Assembly: GCA_002483425.1 (NCBI GenBank)
Contig: DLHW01000064.1
Span: 36,610-100,609, forward strand
DNA length: 64,000 bases
Source of the DNA: Methylococcaceae bacterium UBA7658
Lineage (GTDB): Bacteria > Pseudomonadota > Gammaproteobacteria > Methylococcales > Methylomonadaceae
Direction of reading: 5' to 3'
Shown: positions 37,098 to 46,478 of the stretch, one piece after another
Layout: each line of letters begins with the position of its first letter
How positions within the stretch are numbered: the stretch's first letter is position 1
The notes under the pieces: generated by a model
The model's database searches: none
The model's input: only the letters and a program-made list of their open reading frames with translations
Told to the model about the DNA's origin: nothing
Program-made: the position numbers and the translations under genes

Positions 37098-39421
37098 TAA
37101 GCAGCCCCGTGCGCCGACGCCGGTCTGGTATTTTTTCCCAGCAGCCACAAACCGCCCAAGACCGACAAAAACGCTAGCAGCAAGCCCGCTATCCAGGCCG
37201 AAGAATAACCCGGATGCAGATGATAGGTCATGGTTTGATATGAAATGGTTGCCGCAATATAAGCTAATCCGGTAGTCCAGCATAAGACAAAAATTGTCCA
37301 GTTAAGATTGGTTTCCCGGTATATGGCCGCCGTTGCCGTAACGCATGGCGTGTACAGCAGAATAAAAAGCAGATAAGCAAATGCGCCCGCTTGCCCGTCG
37401 AAACTGCGCCGCATGGCGCTGAAAGTTGCGGTTTGGACGTTTTGCTCGCTGGCTGCGGTCTCCAAGTCTTGCACTTGGCCGATATTAAGTCCTAAAGGAT
37501 CCAAAATGTTACCAGCCAGTTTTTTGAAGTTTTCAGGAATGGTTTTACACGCATTGAGCAAAGCCTCTCTCATATTAAACGCGGGTTGTCCGGAACTATT
37601 ATTAATGGTTGCGCCCATCTGACCGTACAAGGCATCCAACGTCCCTACGACGGCTTCTTTCGCAAGCACACCGGTGAAAATTCCGACGGTTGCCGGCCAA
37701 TTTTGTTCAGACACCCCCATCGGTTTAAATATCGGCGTTAAATTCTTGCCGATAGCGCTCAAGACGGACCGGTTACTGTTTTCATGGCCGAACGTGCCGT
37801 CAATTCCGAGCGCATTTAAAAAATTCAGCACTAAAACCATGGGCACAATCACCTTGCCGGCATCGAATAAAAACGATTTCAATCTATCCCACGTTCTGAT
37901 AAACACGCCTCTGATAGTCGGAAGGTGATAAGCCGGCAACTCCATAATAAACGGTGCGGATTTGCCTTTAAATAAGGTATGCCGCATTATCAAACCGGTT
38001 AACACGGCAACCGCAATCCCTAATAGATAAAGCCCAAACACTAAATTTTGTCCGCCGATTGGAAAAAAAGCCGCCGCAAACAAGGCATAAACCGGTAAGC
38101 GTGCGCCGCAAGACATGAACGGATTCATTAAATTAGTCAAAATCCTATCGCGCGGGCTTTCGAGCGTACGGGTCGCCATGATGGCAGGAACGTTGCAGCC
38201 GAATCCGACAATCATGGGCACAAACGATTTGCCGGGCAATCCGATCATACGCATAAATCTGTCCATCACGAAAGCCGCTCTAGCCATATAGCCTGAGTCT
38301 TCTAACGCTGAAAGGAACAGAAACAAAAAACCGACGATTGGAATAAAGGTGGCGACGACTTGCACACCGCCGCCCGCCCCGTCGGCGATCAATACGATCA
38401 ACCATTGCGGCATATTGAGTTTAACCAATTGCTCACTGAGGCCATCCACTAATACAGACCCTACGGCTTGGTCGAAAAAGTCGATAAATGCACTGCCGAT
38501 GTTGATGGTAAACATGAACATCGCATACATGACCAGTAAAAATACGGGAATGCCTAAAAAACGGTTCAAGACAAAACGGTCTATAGTCTCGGTGGTTCGC
38601 CTTCCGATATCGCCGATACGGCAGACTGCCGATTGCGTCAGCCGGTTAACGAAACCGTAACGGGCATCGGCCGCCAAGATATCGATTTCGTCTCGCGCTT
38701 CCTGCTCCACCCGAGTTTGTAAATGGGTAACCAGCGACGATACATTGGGTTCGACCAACCGTTTAGCCAACGTATCGCCTTCCAATAAGCGCAGCGACAA
38801 CCAGCGTAAGTCGCAAGCATAATCTGCTTTGTTTAGGGTGAGCATCAGTTCTGCAACAGCATCTTCCAGTGCTTTTGGATAATCAATGCTGACGCTGGGC
38901 ACCGGTTGACTCATTATCGTTTCGTTGATAATCTCTTTGAGCGCTTTTATACCTTGTCTTTGCGATGCCGATACAGACAATACAGGACAACCTAGCTGTT
39001 GGGAAATAAAGTCGAGATCGATTTTGATACCGCGCTGTTTGACTGTATCCATCATGTTGAGCACCAAAATCATAGGCACACGCATTTCAATAAGCTGGGA
39101 AGTCAAATAAAGATTGCGTTCGATGTTCGAAGCATCAACGATATTGAGAATGAGATCGGCGTCTTTGGACGCCACGTAATCCCTGGCGACTTTTTCATCG
39201 AGGGACACATGGTCGTCGGACGATTCCAGCGTATAGGTTCCAGGCAAATCGATCACTTCGATGCGCCGATTATTAAAACAGTACTCGCCGGTTTTTTTCT
39301 CTACGGTAACGCCCGGCCAGTTGCCGACGTGCTGGTTGGCGCCGGTTAGGGCGTTAAAAAGGGTAGATTTACCGCAATTAGGATTGCCAACCACGCCTAC
39401 CCTAAATTGATTTGCCATCAA
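37097..39421 (-). CDS. feoB: Ferrous iron transporter FeoB
   Basis: The 774-residue membrane protein has the N-terminal GTPase with G1 GNPNCGKST (about 12-20), G3 DLPGTY and G4 LNMMD, a helical GDI-like spacer, and two Gate domains. In the Gate domains VGFGCNVPAIMATRTLES and NPFMSCGARLPVYALF hold the conserved pore Cys. A C-terminal FeoB core of several membrane helices follows. It imports Fe(II) across the inner membrane. The start ATG overlaps the feoA stop by 4 bases, and feoC follows with a 1-base overlap, so the operon is tightly coupled. A Fur box lies upstream of feoA. Confidence 0.98.
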   Translation of the reverse strand: MMANQFRVGVVGNPNCGKSTLFNALTGANQHVGNWPGVTVEKKTGEYCFNNRRIEVIDLPGTYTLESSDDHVSLDEKVARDYVASKDADLILNIVDASNIERNLYLTSQLIEMRVPMILVLNMMDTVKQRGIKIDLDFISQQLGCPVLSVSASQRQGIKALKEIINETIMSQPVPSVSIDYPKALEDAVAELMLTLNKADYACDLRWLSLRLLEGDTLAKRLVEPNVSSLVTHLQTRVEQEARDEIDILAADARYGFVNRLTQSAVCRIGDIGRRTTETIDRFVLNRFLGIPVFLLVMYAMFMFTINIGSAFIDFFDQAVGSVLVDGLSEQLVKLNMPQWLIVLIADGAGGGVQVVATFIPIVGFLFLFLSALEDSGYMARAAFVMDRFMRMIGLPGKSFVPMIVGFGCNVPAIMATRTLESPRDRILTNLMNPFMSCGARLPVYALFAAAFFPIGGQNLVFGLYLLGIAVAVLTGLIMRHTLFKGKSAPFIMELPAYHLPTIRGVFIRTWDRLKSFLFDAGKVIVPMVLVLNFLNALGIDGTFGHENSNRSVLSAIGKNLTPIFKPMGVSEQNWPATVGIFTGVLAKEAVVGTLDALYGQMGATINNSSGQPAFNMREALLNACKTIPENFKKLAGNILDPLGLNIGQVQDLETAASEQNVQTATFSAMRRSFDGQAGAFAYLLFILLYTPCVTATAAIYRETNLNWTIFVLCWTTGLAYIAATISYQTMTYHLHPGYSSAWIAGLLLAFLSVLGGLWLLGKNTRPASAHGAA

Positions 39422-39660
39422 ACTTTCTCGATTTGAAGTACCGACGCCTCATCCTTACGCAGTGTAAGCGAAAATCCACGCAAATTGATTTCAACCGGAT
39501 CGCCTAAGGGCGCATAGCGAGTCACTTTAAATTCGGTTCCCGGCGTCAATCCCATCGCCAGCAGTTTTTTTCGATAAGCTTTGCCGGAAGGCTCGAAGCC
39601 GACAATTTTACCCAAATCACCAATGTTCAGATTTTTTAATCCCATCATAATCTTGCTCAT
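39418..39660 (-). CDS. feoA: Ferrous iron transport protein FeoA
   Basis: The 80-residue SH3-like protein reads GDLGKIVGFEPSGKAYRKKL, then MGLTPGTEFKVTRYAPLGDP and VEINLRGFSLTLRKDEA, which is the full FeoA domain. It is needed for FeoB-driven Fe(II) uptake. I place the start at ATG 39660; two further Met codons follow within 7 residues, and a TTG just upstream is less likely. No strong ribosome site is visible. It is the first gene of feoABC. Confidence 0.95.
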   Translation of the reverse strand: MSKIMMGLKNLNIGDLGKIVGFEPSGKAYRKKLLAMGLTPGTEFKVTRYAPLGDPVEINLRGFSLTLRKDEASVLQIEKV

Positions 39661-39699
39661 CAAACCAGTTGCGTATAGTTGTTATTGAATTTCACAATA

Positions 39700-39718
39700 G
39701 TTATCAATAATCATTCTC
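39700..39718. promoter_or_regulatory. Fur box upstream of feoA
   Basis: GTTATCAATAATCATTCTC matches the palindromic Fur consensus GATAATGATAATCATTATC at 14 of 19 positions, including the central AATCATT. It lies about 40 bases before the feoA start, where Fe-Fur would block transcription when iron is plentiful. Confidence 0.75.
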
Positions 39719-40152
39719 ATTAATATCAACTATACCATATCCCGAGTACTAATCAAGGTATCTGTAGCGATTCCTTGATTTAAATCAGATTCAATTGTTA
39801 ACTCAGTCTTTTAAGAAGCTTTACCACGCATATTCATCATGAAATAAAATATCTATTAAATGGTTAAGGGAAACTCTGAACAAGCTGATTCCGCACATGG
39901 TCCGGCAAACTCAGTATTTAAGCCTCTTGGGTACGAACGGAATCAACTACTTATCGTTCGTCCTCAACTGTATGGATGCCGGATAGAGCAAAGCAAGGAG
40001 CAGTTGTCTAAAACATGACCTAGGACTTAATCAGCGACTCCAAAGGTTTATCGTTTATAAATTAAGAATCCGGTTAAAATACGTTATCAAATTTTAGCGA
40101 TGTAATAACGTAATCTTCTTTTTCTTTCGAGACCCGGGCGGAAAGCCAATCC
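39719..40152. other. Intergenic region between feoA and the helicase gene
   Basis: These 434 bases lie between divergent genes. The feoA side is AT-rich promoter sequence; the centre holds the second copy of the MITE-like repeat; no supported coding frame is present. Confidence 0.6.
39866..40046. repeat. MITE-like dispersed repeat, copy B
   Basis: The best-conserved block (39939-39973) matches 13461-13495 at 29 of 35 positions. The left end AAGGGAAACTCTGAACAAG and the right end GACTTAATCAGCGACTCC resemble those of copy A and are imperfect inverted repeats of each other. No coding frame is inside. The ends are estimates. Confidence 0.5.
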
Positions 40153-42087
40153 GTGACAGATTTAAGTTCTTTTTTCAGTAACAACGGCGCTTTGGCCGCT
40201 ATTTTGGACGGTTACACACCAAGGGAAGGACAAATTGAAATGGCCGAAGCCGTCGCAAGCGCCATTGCGGAAAACCGTAATTTGATCGCCGAGGCCGGTA
40301 CGGGAACAGGAAAAACGTTCGCTTATCTGGCGCCCGCCATTCTATCGGGCAAAAAGACGGTAGTGTCAACGGGTACGAAAAACCTGCAAGATCAGCTCTA
40401 CAACAAAGACTTACCGGCAATCCGGAAAGCGCTTAAAACACCTTTTATCGCTGCATTACTGAAGGGCCGCAGCAATTATGTCTGCCGTCACCGGCTGCAA
40501 AACGCGCTGGACGCCACCTTCGGCTTCAACAAGGAAGAAGCGCTGGCTTTAAGCAAGATCAAGTCCTGGTCCGAGCGTACTAAAAGCGGCGATATCGCGG
40601 AAATGTCCGGAGTTGGCGAAAGCGATCCGGTCTGGTATACGGCAACTTCAACGGTGGAAAATTGCCTAGGTCAAGATTGCCCGGTCTATAGCGACTGTTT
40701 TCTGGTCAAGGCTCGAAAAAAAGCCCAGGAAGCCGATTTACTTGTTGTAAATCACCATTTGCTGTGTGCGGATTGGTCGCTCCGTGAAACCGGATTCGGC
40801 GAATTATTACCGGATGCCGAAGTCGTTATTGTCGACGAAGCGCACCAATTAGCGGAAACTGCGTCCAATTTTCTGGGCGATCACGTCGGCGGCAAGCAAC
40901 TGATCGATCTGGCTAACGACACATTGATCGAATATTTCAAGGACGCCGCCGATCTGCCCGAACTTAGAACCGCCAGCGAAAATCTGGATCAATACGTTAA
41001 AGAATTACGCTTGGCTTTCGGCATTGAGTTGAAACGCGGCGACTGGCAAGACATTAAGAACGATCCCAAAATTCAATCAGGGCTGAATGCCCTACAGGAC
41101 AGGCTGCAACGCTTGTGCCAACAATTAAAGCTAGCTTCGGTCAAAACCAAGGAGTTGGATTTATGCTCTCAACGGGCTGAAGCGATTTCACTGCAATTGC
41201 AGGACATTCTTAACGAAACATCGGGCCGCTGGATTCGATGGTACGAAACCCATCGAAAAACGTTTACCTTAAGCCGGACGCCGCTGGATGTTGCCAGCGA
41301 ATTCAAATCATTCATGCAACAGCACCAAGCGACCTGGATATTTACTTCGGCAACCTTAAGTGTCGCCGGTAAATTCGACCACTTTGCCAACCACCTTGGG
41401 CTGGATAATGTAACGAGCAAACAATGGGAAAGCCCTTTCGATTACTGCAATCAATCCCTGTTTTACCACCCTAGGGGATTGCCCAAACCGGAAGACGCTA
41501 ACTTTATACCGGCCATCATCGAATTCGCCGTTCCGGTCCTGAAAGCCAGCAAAGGCCGCGCGTTCTTCCTGTTTACCAGCCACCGCGCTTTGAAGCAGGC
41601 AGCGGGCATTCTAAAATACCGTACTCCCTATCCTTTATTGATTCAAGGCGATAAGCCCAAAACCAAATTATTGGAAGAATTTAAACACAAAGGCAATGCG
41701 GTATTACTGGGCACGGCCAGCTTTTGGGAAGGCGTGGATGTCAGGGGCGAAGCCCTGTCCTGCGTCATCATCGACAAGCTGCCTTTCGCCTCTCCGGGCG
41801 ACCCTGTTCTGAAGGCTCGGCTGGATGCGATTACCCGATACGGCGGCAATCCGTTTTTCGACTACCAAATACCCGCTGCGGTTATCGCTTTAAGGCAAGG
41901 CATAGGCCGGTTGATCCGGGACGAATGCGACCGTGGCGTCTTGATGGTATGCGACCCGCGCTTATTGAAACGATCATACGGTCAAATTTTCCTGGATAGC
42001 GTTCCGGCCATGAAGCGAACCAGAGACATCGCCGATGTATTGACATTTTTTCAATCAAAGCCTGTTATCCAAGAGCAAGTCTCATGA
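40153..42087 (+). CDS. yoaA: DinG/YoaA-family ATP-dependent DNA helicase with Fe-S cluster
   Basis: The 644-residue product is an XPD-like superfamily 2 helicase. AEAGTGTGKTFAYL (Walker A, Lys54), VVIVDEAHQLAE (DEAH box), FTSATLSV and ALRQGIGRLIRDECDRG (motif VI) are all present. Four Cys at 111, 171, 176 and 182 (NYVCRHR and CLGQDCPVYSDC) are placed as in the iron-sulfur domain of DinG and YoaA. The length is closer to YoaA (about 640) than to DinG (about 716). It unwinds 5'-3' at damaged forks. The start is GTG 40153 with GGAAAG upstream. It overlaps tsaB by 4 bases, the same pairing as yoaA-tsaB in E. coli. Confidence 0.93.
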   Translation: MTDLSSFFSNNGALAAILDGYTPREGQIEMAEAVASAIAENRNLIAEAGTGTGKTFAYLAPAILSGKKTVVSTGTKNLQDQLYNKDLPAIRKALKTPFIAALLKGRSNYVCRHRLQNALDATFGFNKEEALALSKIKSWSERTKSGDIAEMSGVGESDPVWYTATSTVENCLGQDCPVYSDCFLVKARKKAQEADLLVVNHHLLCADWSLRETGFGELLPDAEVVIVDEAHQLAETASNFLGDHVGGKQLIDLANDTLIEYFKDAADLPELRTASENLDQYVKELRLAFGIELKRGDWQDIKNDPKIQSGLNALQDRLQRLCQQLKLASVKTKELDLCSQRAEAISLQLQDILNETSGRWIRWYETHRKTFTLSRTPLDVASEFKSFMQQHQATWIFTSATLSVAGKFDHFANHLGLDNVTSKQWESPFDYCNQSLFYHPRGLPKPEDANFIPAIIEFAVPVLKASKGRAFFLFTSHRALKQAAGILKYRTPYPLLIQGDKPKTKLLEEFKHKGNAVLLGTASFWEGVDVRGEALSCVIIDKLPFASPGDPVLKARLDAITRYGGNPFFDYQIPAAVIALRQGIGRLIRDECDRGVLMVCDPRLLKRSYGQIFLDSVPAMKRTRDIADVLTFFQSKPVIQEQVS

Positions 42088-42767
42088 AATTGCTAGCCGT
42101 CGAAACCGCCACAGAAGCCTGTTCGGCCGCTTTGCTGATCGAGGAAGAAATTATCGAACAATTTTGCTTAAGCACAAATGGTCACAGCAAATTGATCTTG
42201 CCGATGATCGACGCTTTATTAGCCGAAGCCGGTTTGCAACCTTCCGGTCTCGACAGCTTAGCGTTCGGCCGTGGACCCGGTTCGTTTACCGGCGTTCGCA
42301 TTGCGGCGGGGGTTGTCCAGGGCATTGCCTTCGCTCTCGATCTGCCCGTCGTCCCGGTATCCAATCTCGCCGCTGTAGCGCAAGATTTTTTCGATCATAA
42401 TAACGAAAACCTGGCGTTTGTCGCGATGGATGCCCGCATGGATGAGATTTATTGGGGCGTATACCAGCGTAATCCCGAGGGCTATGCAAAACTACTCGGA
42501 AATGAAGCTGTATTGCGGGCGAATGAAATCGAATTTCCTGACATGCCAGGTGCGGGTATCGGTTCGGGCTGGAAAGCGTATCCTCAAGAATTGCTCGCTC
42601 GCTTAGCTCACCGCGTTATCCGCTACGAAAACGATAACCTGCCTAGAGCCAGAGCCGTGGCTCGTTTAGGCGCCGATGCTTTTAAAAAAGGATTAGCGGT
42701 ATCCGTGGAACAAGCAATGCCGGTCTATTTGCGAGACAAGGTCGCGAAAAAAGAATCGGAAAGATAG
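42084..42767 (+). CDS. tsaB: tRNA threonylcarbamoyladenosine biosynthesis protein TsaB
   Basis: The 227-residue protein is an ASKHA-fold partner in the TsaBDE complex that installs t6A at position 37 of ANN-decoding tRNAs. LLAVETATEACSAALL and FGRGPGSFTGVRIAAGVVQG are its hallmark blocks; the metal-binding His motif of TsaD is absent, as expected. ATG at 42084 overlaps the helicase stop (ATGA), so the two are translationally coupled. It is convergent with sbcB. Confidence 0.96.
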   Translation: MKLLAVETATEACSAALLIEEEIIEQFCLSTNGHSKLILPMIDALLAEAGLQPSGLDSLAFGRGPGSFTGVRIAAGVVQGIAFALDLPVVPVSNLAAVAQDFFDHNNENLAFVAMDARMDEIYWGVYQRNPEGYAKLLGNEAVLRANEIEFPDMPGAGIGSGWKAYPQELLARLAHRVIRYENDNLPRARAVARLGADAFKKGLAVSVEQAMPVYLRDKVAKKESER

Positions 42768-42850
42768 TTAGCAAACTTTACTGGTAACAACCTTGCCCCT
42801 TCAAAACCAATTCACGCTATACGATTGTGGGACTTAACAGTCAGTGATAT

Positions 42851-44305
42851 TTATTTGGCAGTTAACCCTAATAGGTTCATTTTATTGCGTCCAAACAGTT
42901 CCAACTCATCCAACAAATTTGTATTTTCCGCTGTTTTTTCTCGAAGCTGCTGAATCCGGGCAAAATAGTCGTCTAGGACAAACCCGCCGTTAGCTTGTTT
43001 ACACACAACTCGGCTTATACAAAATTGGCGCCACTTAAAAAGCTCCTCCGGCAGCAAAGTCTCCGGAAAATTACGCGCCCGGTAACGGAATAGCATCTCA
43101 GTTAACCGGCTGTCCATGAAGCCGGATGTGATCGATTGTAATTGCCCGGGCGACGATGCTCTGACCGCCGCCATTTTTTGTTTATCGGCGTCCGGAAAAA
43201 AACCGCCAGAATAAATAGCAATATCCGGATCGGTTTCCGCAATCGAGTCCGGAATCTCGGTTTTAGCAAATGCTTCTGTAATTTTTTTGCCTATGTCCCG
43301 ATCGGTTTTGATCATTTCGAGATGCCGGTAACAAGCAGCAAGATCAATCCTCAACCGATCCTGATCGCCGGTTTTGAGCACATTGAGCGGCGCTAGAACA
43401 GGACATTTGTTTAAATGAACGGTTTTTAACGGAATTCGTTCGGCTCCCTCCGGCAAATCAGCCGATGCGGTAAAAATTCGACGGCGGATGTCTTCGGCTG
43501 ACAACTCTAGCATTGCGCTCGGGTCGGTAGATAGATTATATAGAATGATTCCGTTGGTATTCGTTGGGTGCTTGCAGATTGGTAATACAACCGCCAAGCA
43601 GTTATTCCGGTTTGAATAACGTCCAGAAACATGCACTACCGGTTTATAGCTCCCAAACTGAAGTAAACTATAAGCTTCTGTTTTAGTGCGGTTTCGCCAT
43701 AAAAACTGATACAACCTAGGTTGCGCCTTGCTAATGAGTTTGGCTAAAGCAATGGTTGCGTACACATCGGAAAGTGCATCGTGCGCTGCTTCATGTTCCA
43801 AACCGTTGGCTTTAGTAAGCTCTTCCAATCTAAAACTCGGAAATCCCTCAGCGTCAACGGGCCAATTAATACCCTCCGGGCGAAAAGCCTGAGTTGCTCT
43901 AACTACGTCGATAATATCCCAGCGGGAGTTGCCGTTTTGCCATTCGCGCGCATAAGGATCGTAAAAATTGCGGTAAAGACAATGCCGGGTAAATTCATCG
44001 TCGAATCGAATCGAGTTGTAACCAAGATTGCAAGTATTGGATTGAGCGAACTGAATATGAATAAGCCGGCAAAACTCAGCTTCACTAACGCCTTTTGATT
44101 CGGCAAGTTGCGGGGTAATTCCCGTTAAAAAGCAGGCTTCAGGGTCGGGCAGATAATCTAACGGCGGTTTGCAATAAACAAGCAGCGGGTTATCGATAAT
44201 ATTAAAGTCGGCGTCTGTCCGTACTCCCGCAAACTGGGCAGGCCGATCCAGCCTAGGGTCTATTCCGAATGTTTCGTAGTCGTGCCAATAGAGACTATGC
44301 GCCAT
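42851..44305 (-). CDS. sbcB: Exodeoxyribonuclease I
   Basis: The 484-residue protein starts with WHDYETFGIDPRLDRPAQFA, giving the Asp and Glu of Exo motif I. YNSIRFDDEFTRH (motif II) and EHEAAHDALSDVYATIALAK (motif III, DEDDh type) complete the active site. The C-terminal exonuclease I SH3-like and helical parts (about 200-480) are also present. It digests single-stranded DNA 3'-5' in recombination and repair, and supports mismatch repair. Nothing on either side suggests an operon; nqrM lies 19 bases upstream of its start on the same strand. Confidence 0.96.
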   Translation of the reverse strand: MAHSLYWHDYETFGIDPRLDRPAQFAGVRTDADFNIIDNPLLVYCKPPLDYLPDPEACFLTGITPQLAESKGVSEAEFCRLIHIQFAQSNTCNLGYNSIRFDDEFTRHCLYRNFYDPYAREWQNGNSRWDIIDVVRATQAFRPEGINWPVDAEGFPSFRLEELTKANGLEHEAAHDALSDVYATIALAKLISKAQPRLYQFLWRNRTKTEAYSLLQFGSYKPVVHVSGRYSNRNNCLAVVLPICKHPTNTNGIILYNLSTDPSAMLELSAEDIRRRIFTASADLPEGAERIPLKTVHLNKCPVLAPLNVLKTGDQDRLRIDLAACYRHLEMIKTDRDIGKKITEAFAKTEIPDSIAETDPDIAIYSGGFFPDADKQKMAAVRASSPGQLQSITSGFMDSRLTEMLFRYRARNFPETLLPEELFKWRQFCISRVVCKQANGGFVLDDYFARIQQLREKTAENTNLLDELELFGRNKMNLLGLTAK

Positions 44306-44324
44306 TGACAGTTAATGGAATGGG

Positions 44325-44504
44325 TTAGATGCGGCCTTCCGCTTCCATTTTCTTCCGTTTTTCACATTTTTCTACGCATACGCAATTACTTGAATTCAAT
44401 CCGCCGCACGAACCTTTTATCGCACGCCGTCCGAACATTACGCCGATCGCCAGCAATCCCACGAAAATTAACATAACCGCGAAGGTCGCTAAGAAATAAT
44501 TCAT
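44325..44504 (-). CDS. nqrM: Na+-NQR maturation protein NqrM
   Basis: A 59-residue frame reads MNYFLATFAVMLIFVGLLAI, then GVMFGRRAIKGSCGGLN and NCVCVEKCEKRKK. This is the NqrM (DUF539) pattern: one membrane helix, the invariant IKGSCGGL, and a Cys cluster after it. NqrM is needed to assemble the Na+-translocating NADH:quinone reductase, probably by delivering Fe to the NqrD/NqrE site. It lies downstream of nqrF on the same strand, separated by a DUF2845 gene and the nqr terminator, so it has its own promoter or relies on read-through. A stop TAA lies at 44325-44327. Confidence 0.9.
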   Translation of the reverse strand: MNYFLATFAVMLIFVGLLAIGVMFGRRAIKGSCGGLNSSNCVCVEKCEKRKKMEAEGRI

Positions 44505-44650
44505 TTTGTTACCTATGTGTGAATTAGATATAAAATTTAAATATTTTGATATTCTGAAAAAAAATTTAATTATTTAGAAAGGGTTAGTATTGGACGCGAT
44601 TGAATGTAACCTATTGCTTAATTGTCTGTTAACCGCATTTTTTAGGTTTT

Positions 44651-45034
44651 TTAACGGTGATACTTTCCTTTCCCTAAACTGATAACTTCAACTAATCTGC
44701 CGTTTTCGAAACGTAATAATTTTCTTAATCTAGAACTGCCGAAATTATAAACCCATTCTTCAACCAATACTTCTACATCCCGGTAATTCGATTGTCCATA
44801 AGTGATCGAGTTTCCGGAAAAACGTCGATTGCGATTGTACTGAGATATATCAGCATAATTAACATTCGCCCTTTTTTCATAATGAGATTGAACAGAATCC
44901 GGGTCGCCACAGTATTCAAGGACATCTTCTTTAAAATCCCCCGGCTGAATTAATGTACGATCACATCTTAGGGCAAAAACAGGCATTGATAATAGTAAAC
45001 AGAGAGTAAACACCAGGCATTTCGTTTCGTTCAT
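44651..45034 (-). CDS. Exported DUF2845-family protein
   Basis: The 127-residue product starts MNETKCLVFTLCLLLSMPVFA, a clear signal peptide. The mature domain LRCDRTLIQPGDFKEDVLEYCGDPDSV has two Cys that may pair, and VEEWVYNFGSSRLRKLLRFE matches the DUF2845 pattern of small periplasmic beta proteins. Function is not known. AGGA lies 9 bases before the ATG at 45034, which I prefer over a start 6 codons upstream. It sits between the nqr terminator and nqrM. Confidence 0.75.
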   Translation of the reverse strand: MNETKCLVFTLCLLLSMPVFALRCDRTLIQPGDFKEDVLEYCGDPDSVQSHYEKRANVNYADISQYNRNRRFSGNSITYGQSNYRDVEVLVEEWVYNFGSSRLRKLLRFENGRLVEVISLGKGKYHR

Positions 45035-45161
45035 AGTTAACATCCTGCGCATTTAAAAATTTAAGCTTTTTTAAGCCCATAATAGAACTCAATGAATATT
45101 TTAACTATGACAAAATGAATTATGCCTGAATTCAGAATTTCTTCTCAGTCAAGAAAAATAA

Positions 45162-45191
45162 AAAAGCCCCGCACTTGGATACAGGGCTTTT
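45162..45191 (-). terminator. Rho-independent terminator after nqrF
   Basis: Read on the minus strand, AAAAGCCC and GGGCTTTT form an 8-bp stem around a 14-base loop, followed by TTATTTTT. It ends the nqrABCDEF transcript 56 bases after the nqrF stop. Confidence 0.85.
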
Positions 45192-45246
45192 ATTAGATGC
45201 GTATACTTTTACAGCTAATTAACAAACTTCTTATTTAGTTCTTAAA

Positions 45247-46467
45247 CTAACCGCCGAAATCGTCAAGCATGATATTTTCCGGTTCGACCCCGTTATCTAA
45301 CAGCATTTTAATCACGGACGTGTTCATTATGGGCGGACCGCATAAATAATATTCGCAATCTTCGGGCGCCGCATGGTTTTTGATAAAGTTCTCGAACAAC
45401 ACGTTGTGGATAAAACCTGTATAGCCCGTCCAGTTATCTTCCGGTAAAGGTTCCGATAAAGCCACATGCCAGGTAAAATTTTTGTTTTCTTTTGCCAGCA
45501 TGTCGAAGTCCTCGACATAGAACATTTCACGTTTGCTTCGCGCACCATACCAAAAAGTCATCTTCCGCTTGGATTTTAACCGGCGTAACTGGTCGAATAT
45601 GTGCGAACGCATTGGAGCCATACCGGCACCACCGCCGACAAAAACCATTTCCGCATCGGTATCTTTAGCGAAGAATTCACCGTAAGGACCGGATACGATA
45701 CATTTGTCGCCTGGTTTCAGACCAAAAATATAAGACGACATGATACCCGGCGGTACGCTTTCGTCGGCGCGCGGCGGGGGTGTCGCGATACGCACGTTAA
45801 GCATGATTTCATTTTCTTCAGGATAACTCGCCATGGAATAAGCGCGTAAAGCCGGCTCTTTCACAGTGGAAACATAACGCCATAGATTGTATTTGTCCCA
45901 GTCATCGCGGTATTGCTTTTCTACGTCGAAATCGCTGAATTTAACGACGTGTGGCGGACATTCAATTTGGATAAAACCGCCTGCTCGATAGTTGATTCGT
46001 TCGCCTTTCGGTAAGTCCAACACCAATTCTTTAATAAAAGTCGCGACATTATTATTGGATTTAACGGTACATTCCCATTTTTTGATACCGAAGACTTCAT
46101 CTTCGACCTCAATATCCATATTGTATTTACAAGCGACCTGGCAAGAAAGCCTTTCGCCGTGAGCCGCTTCGCGTTTAGTGATGTGGCTTAATTCAGTCGG
46201 CAGAATTTCACCACCGCCGGCATTAACTTTAACCCGGCATTGCCCGCAGGTACCGCCGCCGCCGCAAGCCGATGAAACGAACAGGCCGTTATCGGCCAGC
46301 GCTTGTAGCAGCTTTGAACCAACGGGAACCTGAATCTTTTTCTCATGATTAATCAGAATTTCTACATCGCCTTCTGCGACCAGCTTAGATTTAGCGCCAA
46401 TAATCGTAAAAACCAGCGCAATAACTATCGCGGTGAAAATAATAATCCCTAGTATGATTTCCAGCAT
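45247..46467 (-). CDS. nqrF: Na+-translocating NADH:quinone reductase subunit F
   Basis: The 406-residue subunit starts with one membrane helix ([19 protein letters not shown]). A plant-type 2Fe-2S domain with C68, C74, C77 ([10 protein letters not shown]) and C109 follows, then an FAD-binding ferredoxin-reductase domain ([11 protein letters not shown]) and an NADH-binding domain ([22 protein letters not shown]). It is the electron entry point of the Na+ pump. It is last in nqrABCDEF, 11 bases after nqrE, with a terminator behind it. Confidence 0.98.
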   Translation of the reverse strand: MLEIILGIIIFTAIVIALVFTIIGAKSKLVAEGDVEILINHEKKIQVPVGSKLLQALADNGLFVSSACGGGGTCGQCRVKVNAGGGEILPTELSHITKREAAHGERLSCQVACKYNMDIEVEDEVFGIKKWECTVKSNNNVATFIKELVLDLPKGERINYRAGGFIQIECPPHVVKFSDFDVEKQYRDDWDKYNLWRYVSTVKEPALRAYSMASYPEENEIMLNVRIATPPPRADESVPPGIMSSYIFGLKPGDKCIVSGPYGEFFAKDTDAEMVFVGGGAGMAPMRSHIFDQLRRLKSKRKMTFWYGARSKREMFYVEDFDMLAKENKNFTWHVALSEPLPEDNWTGYTGFIHNVLFENFIKNHAAPEDCEYYLCGPPIMNTSVIKMLLDNGVEPENIMLDDFGG

Positions 46468-46478
46468 GACTTACCTTT

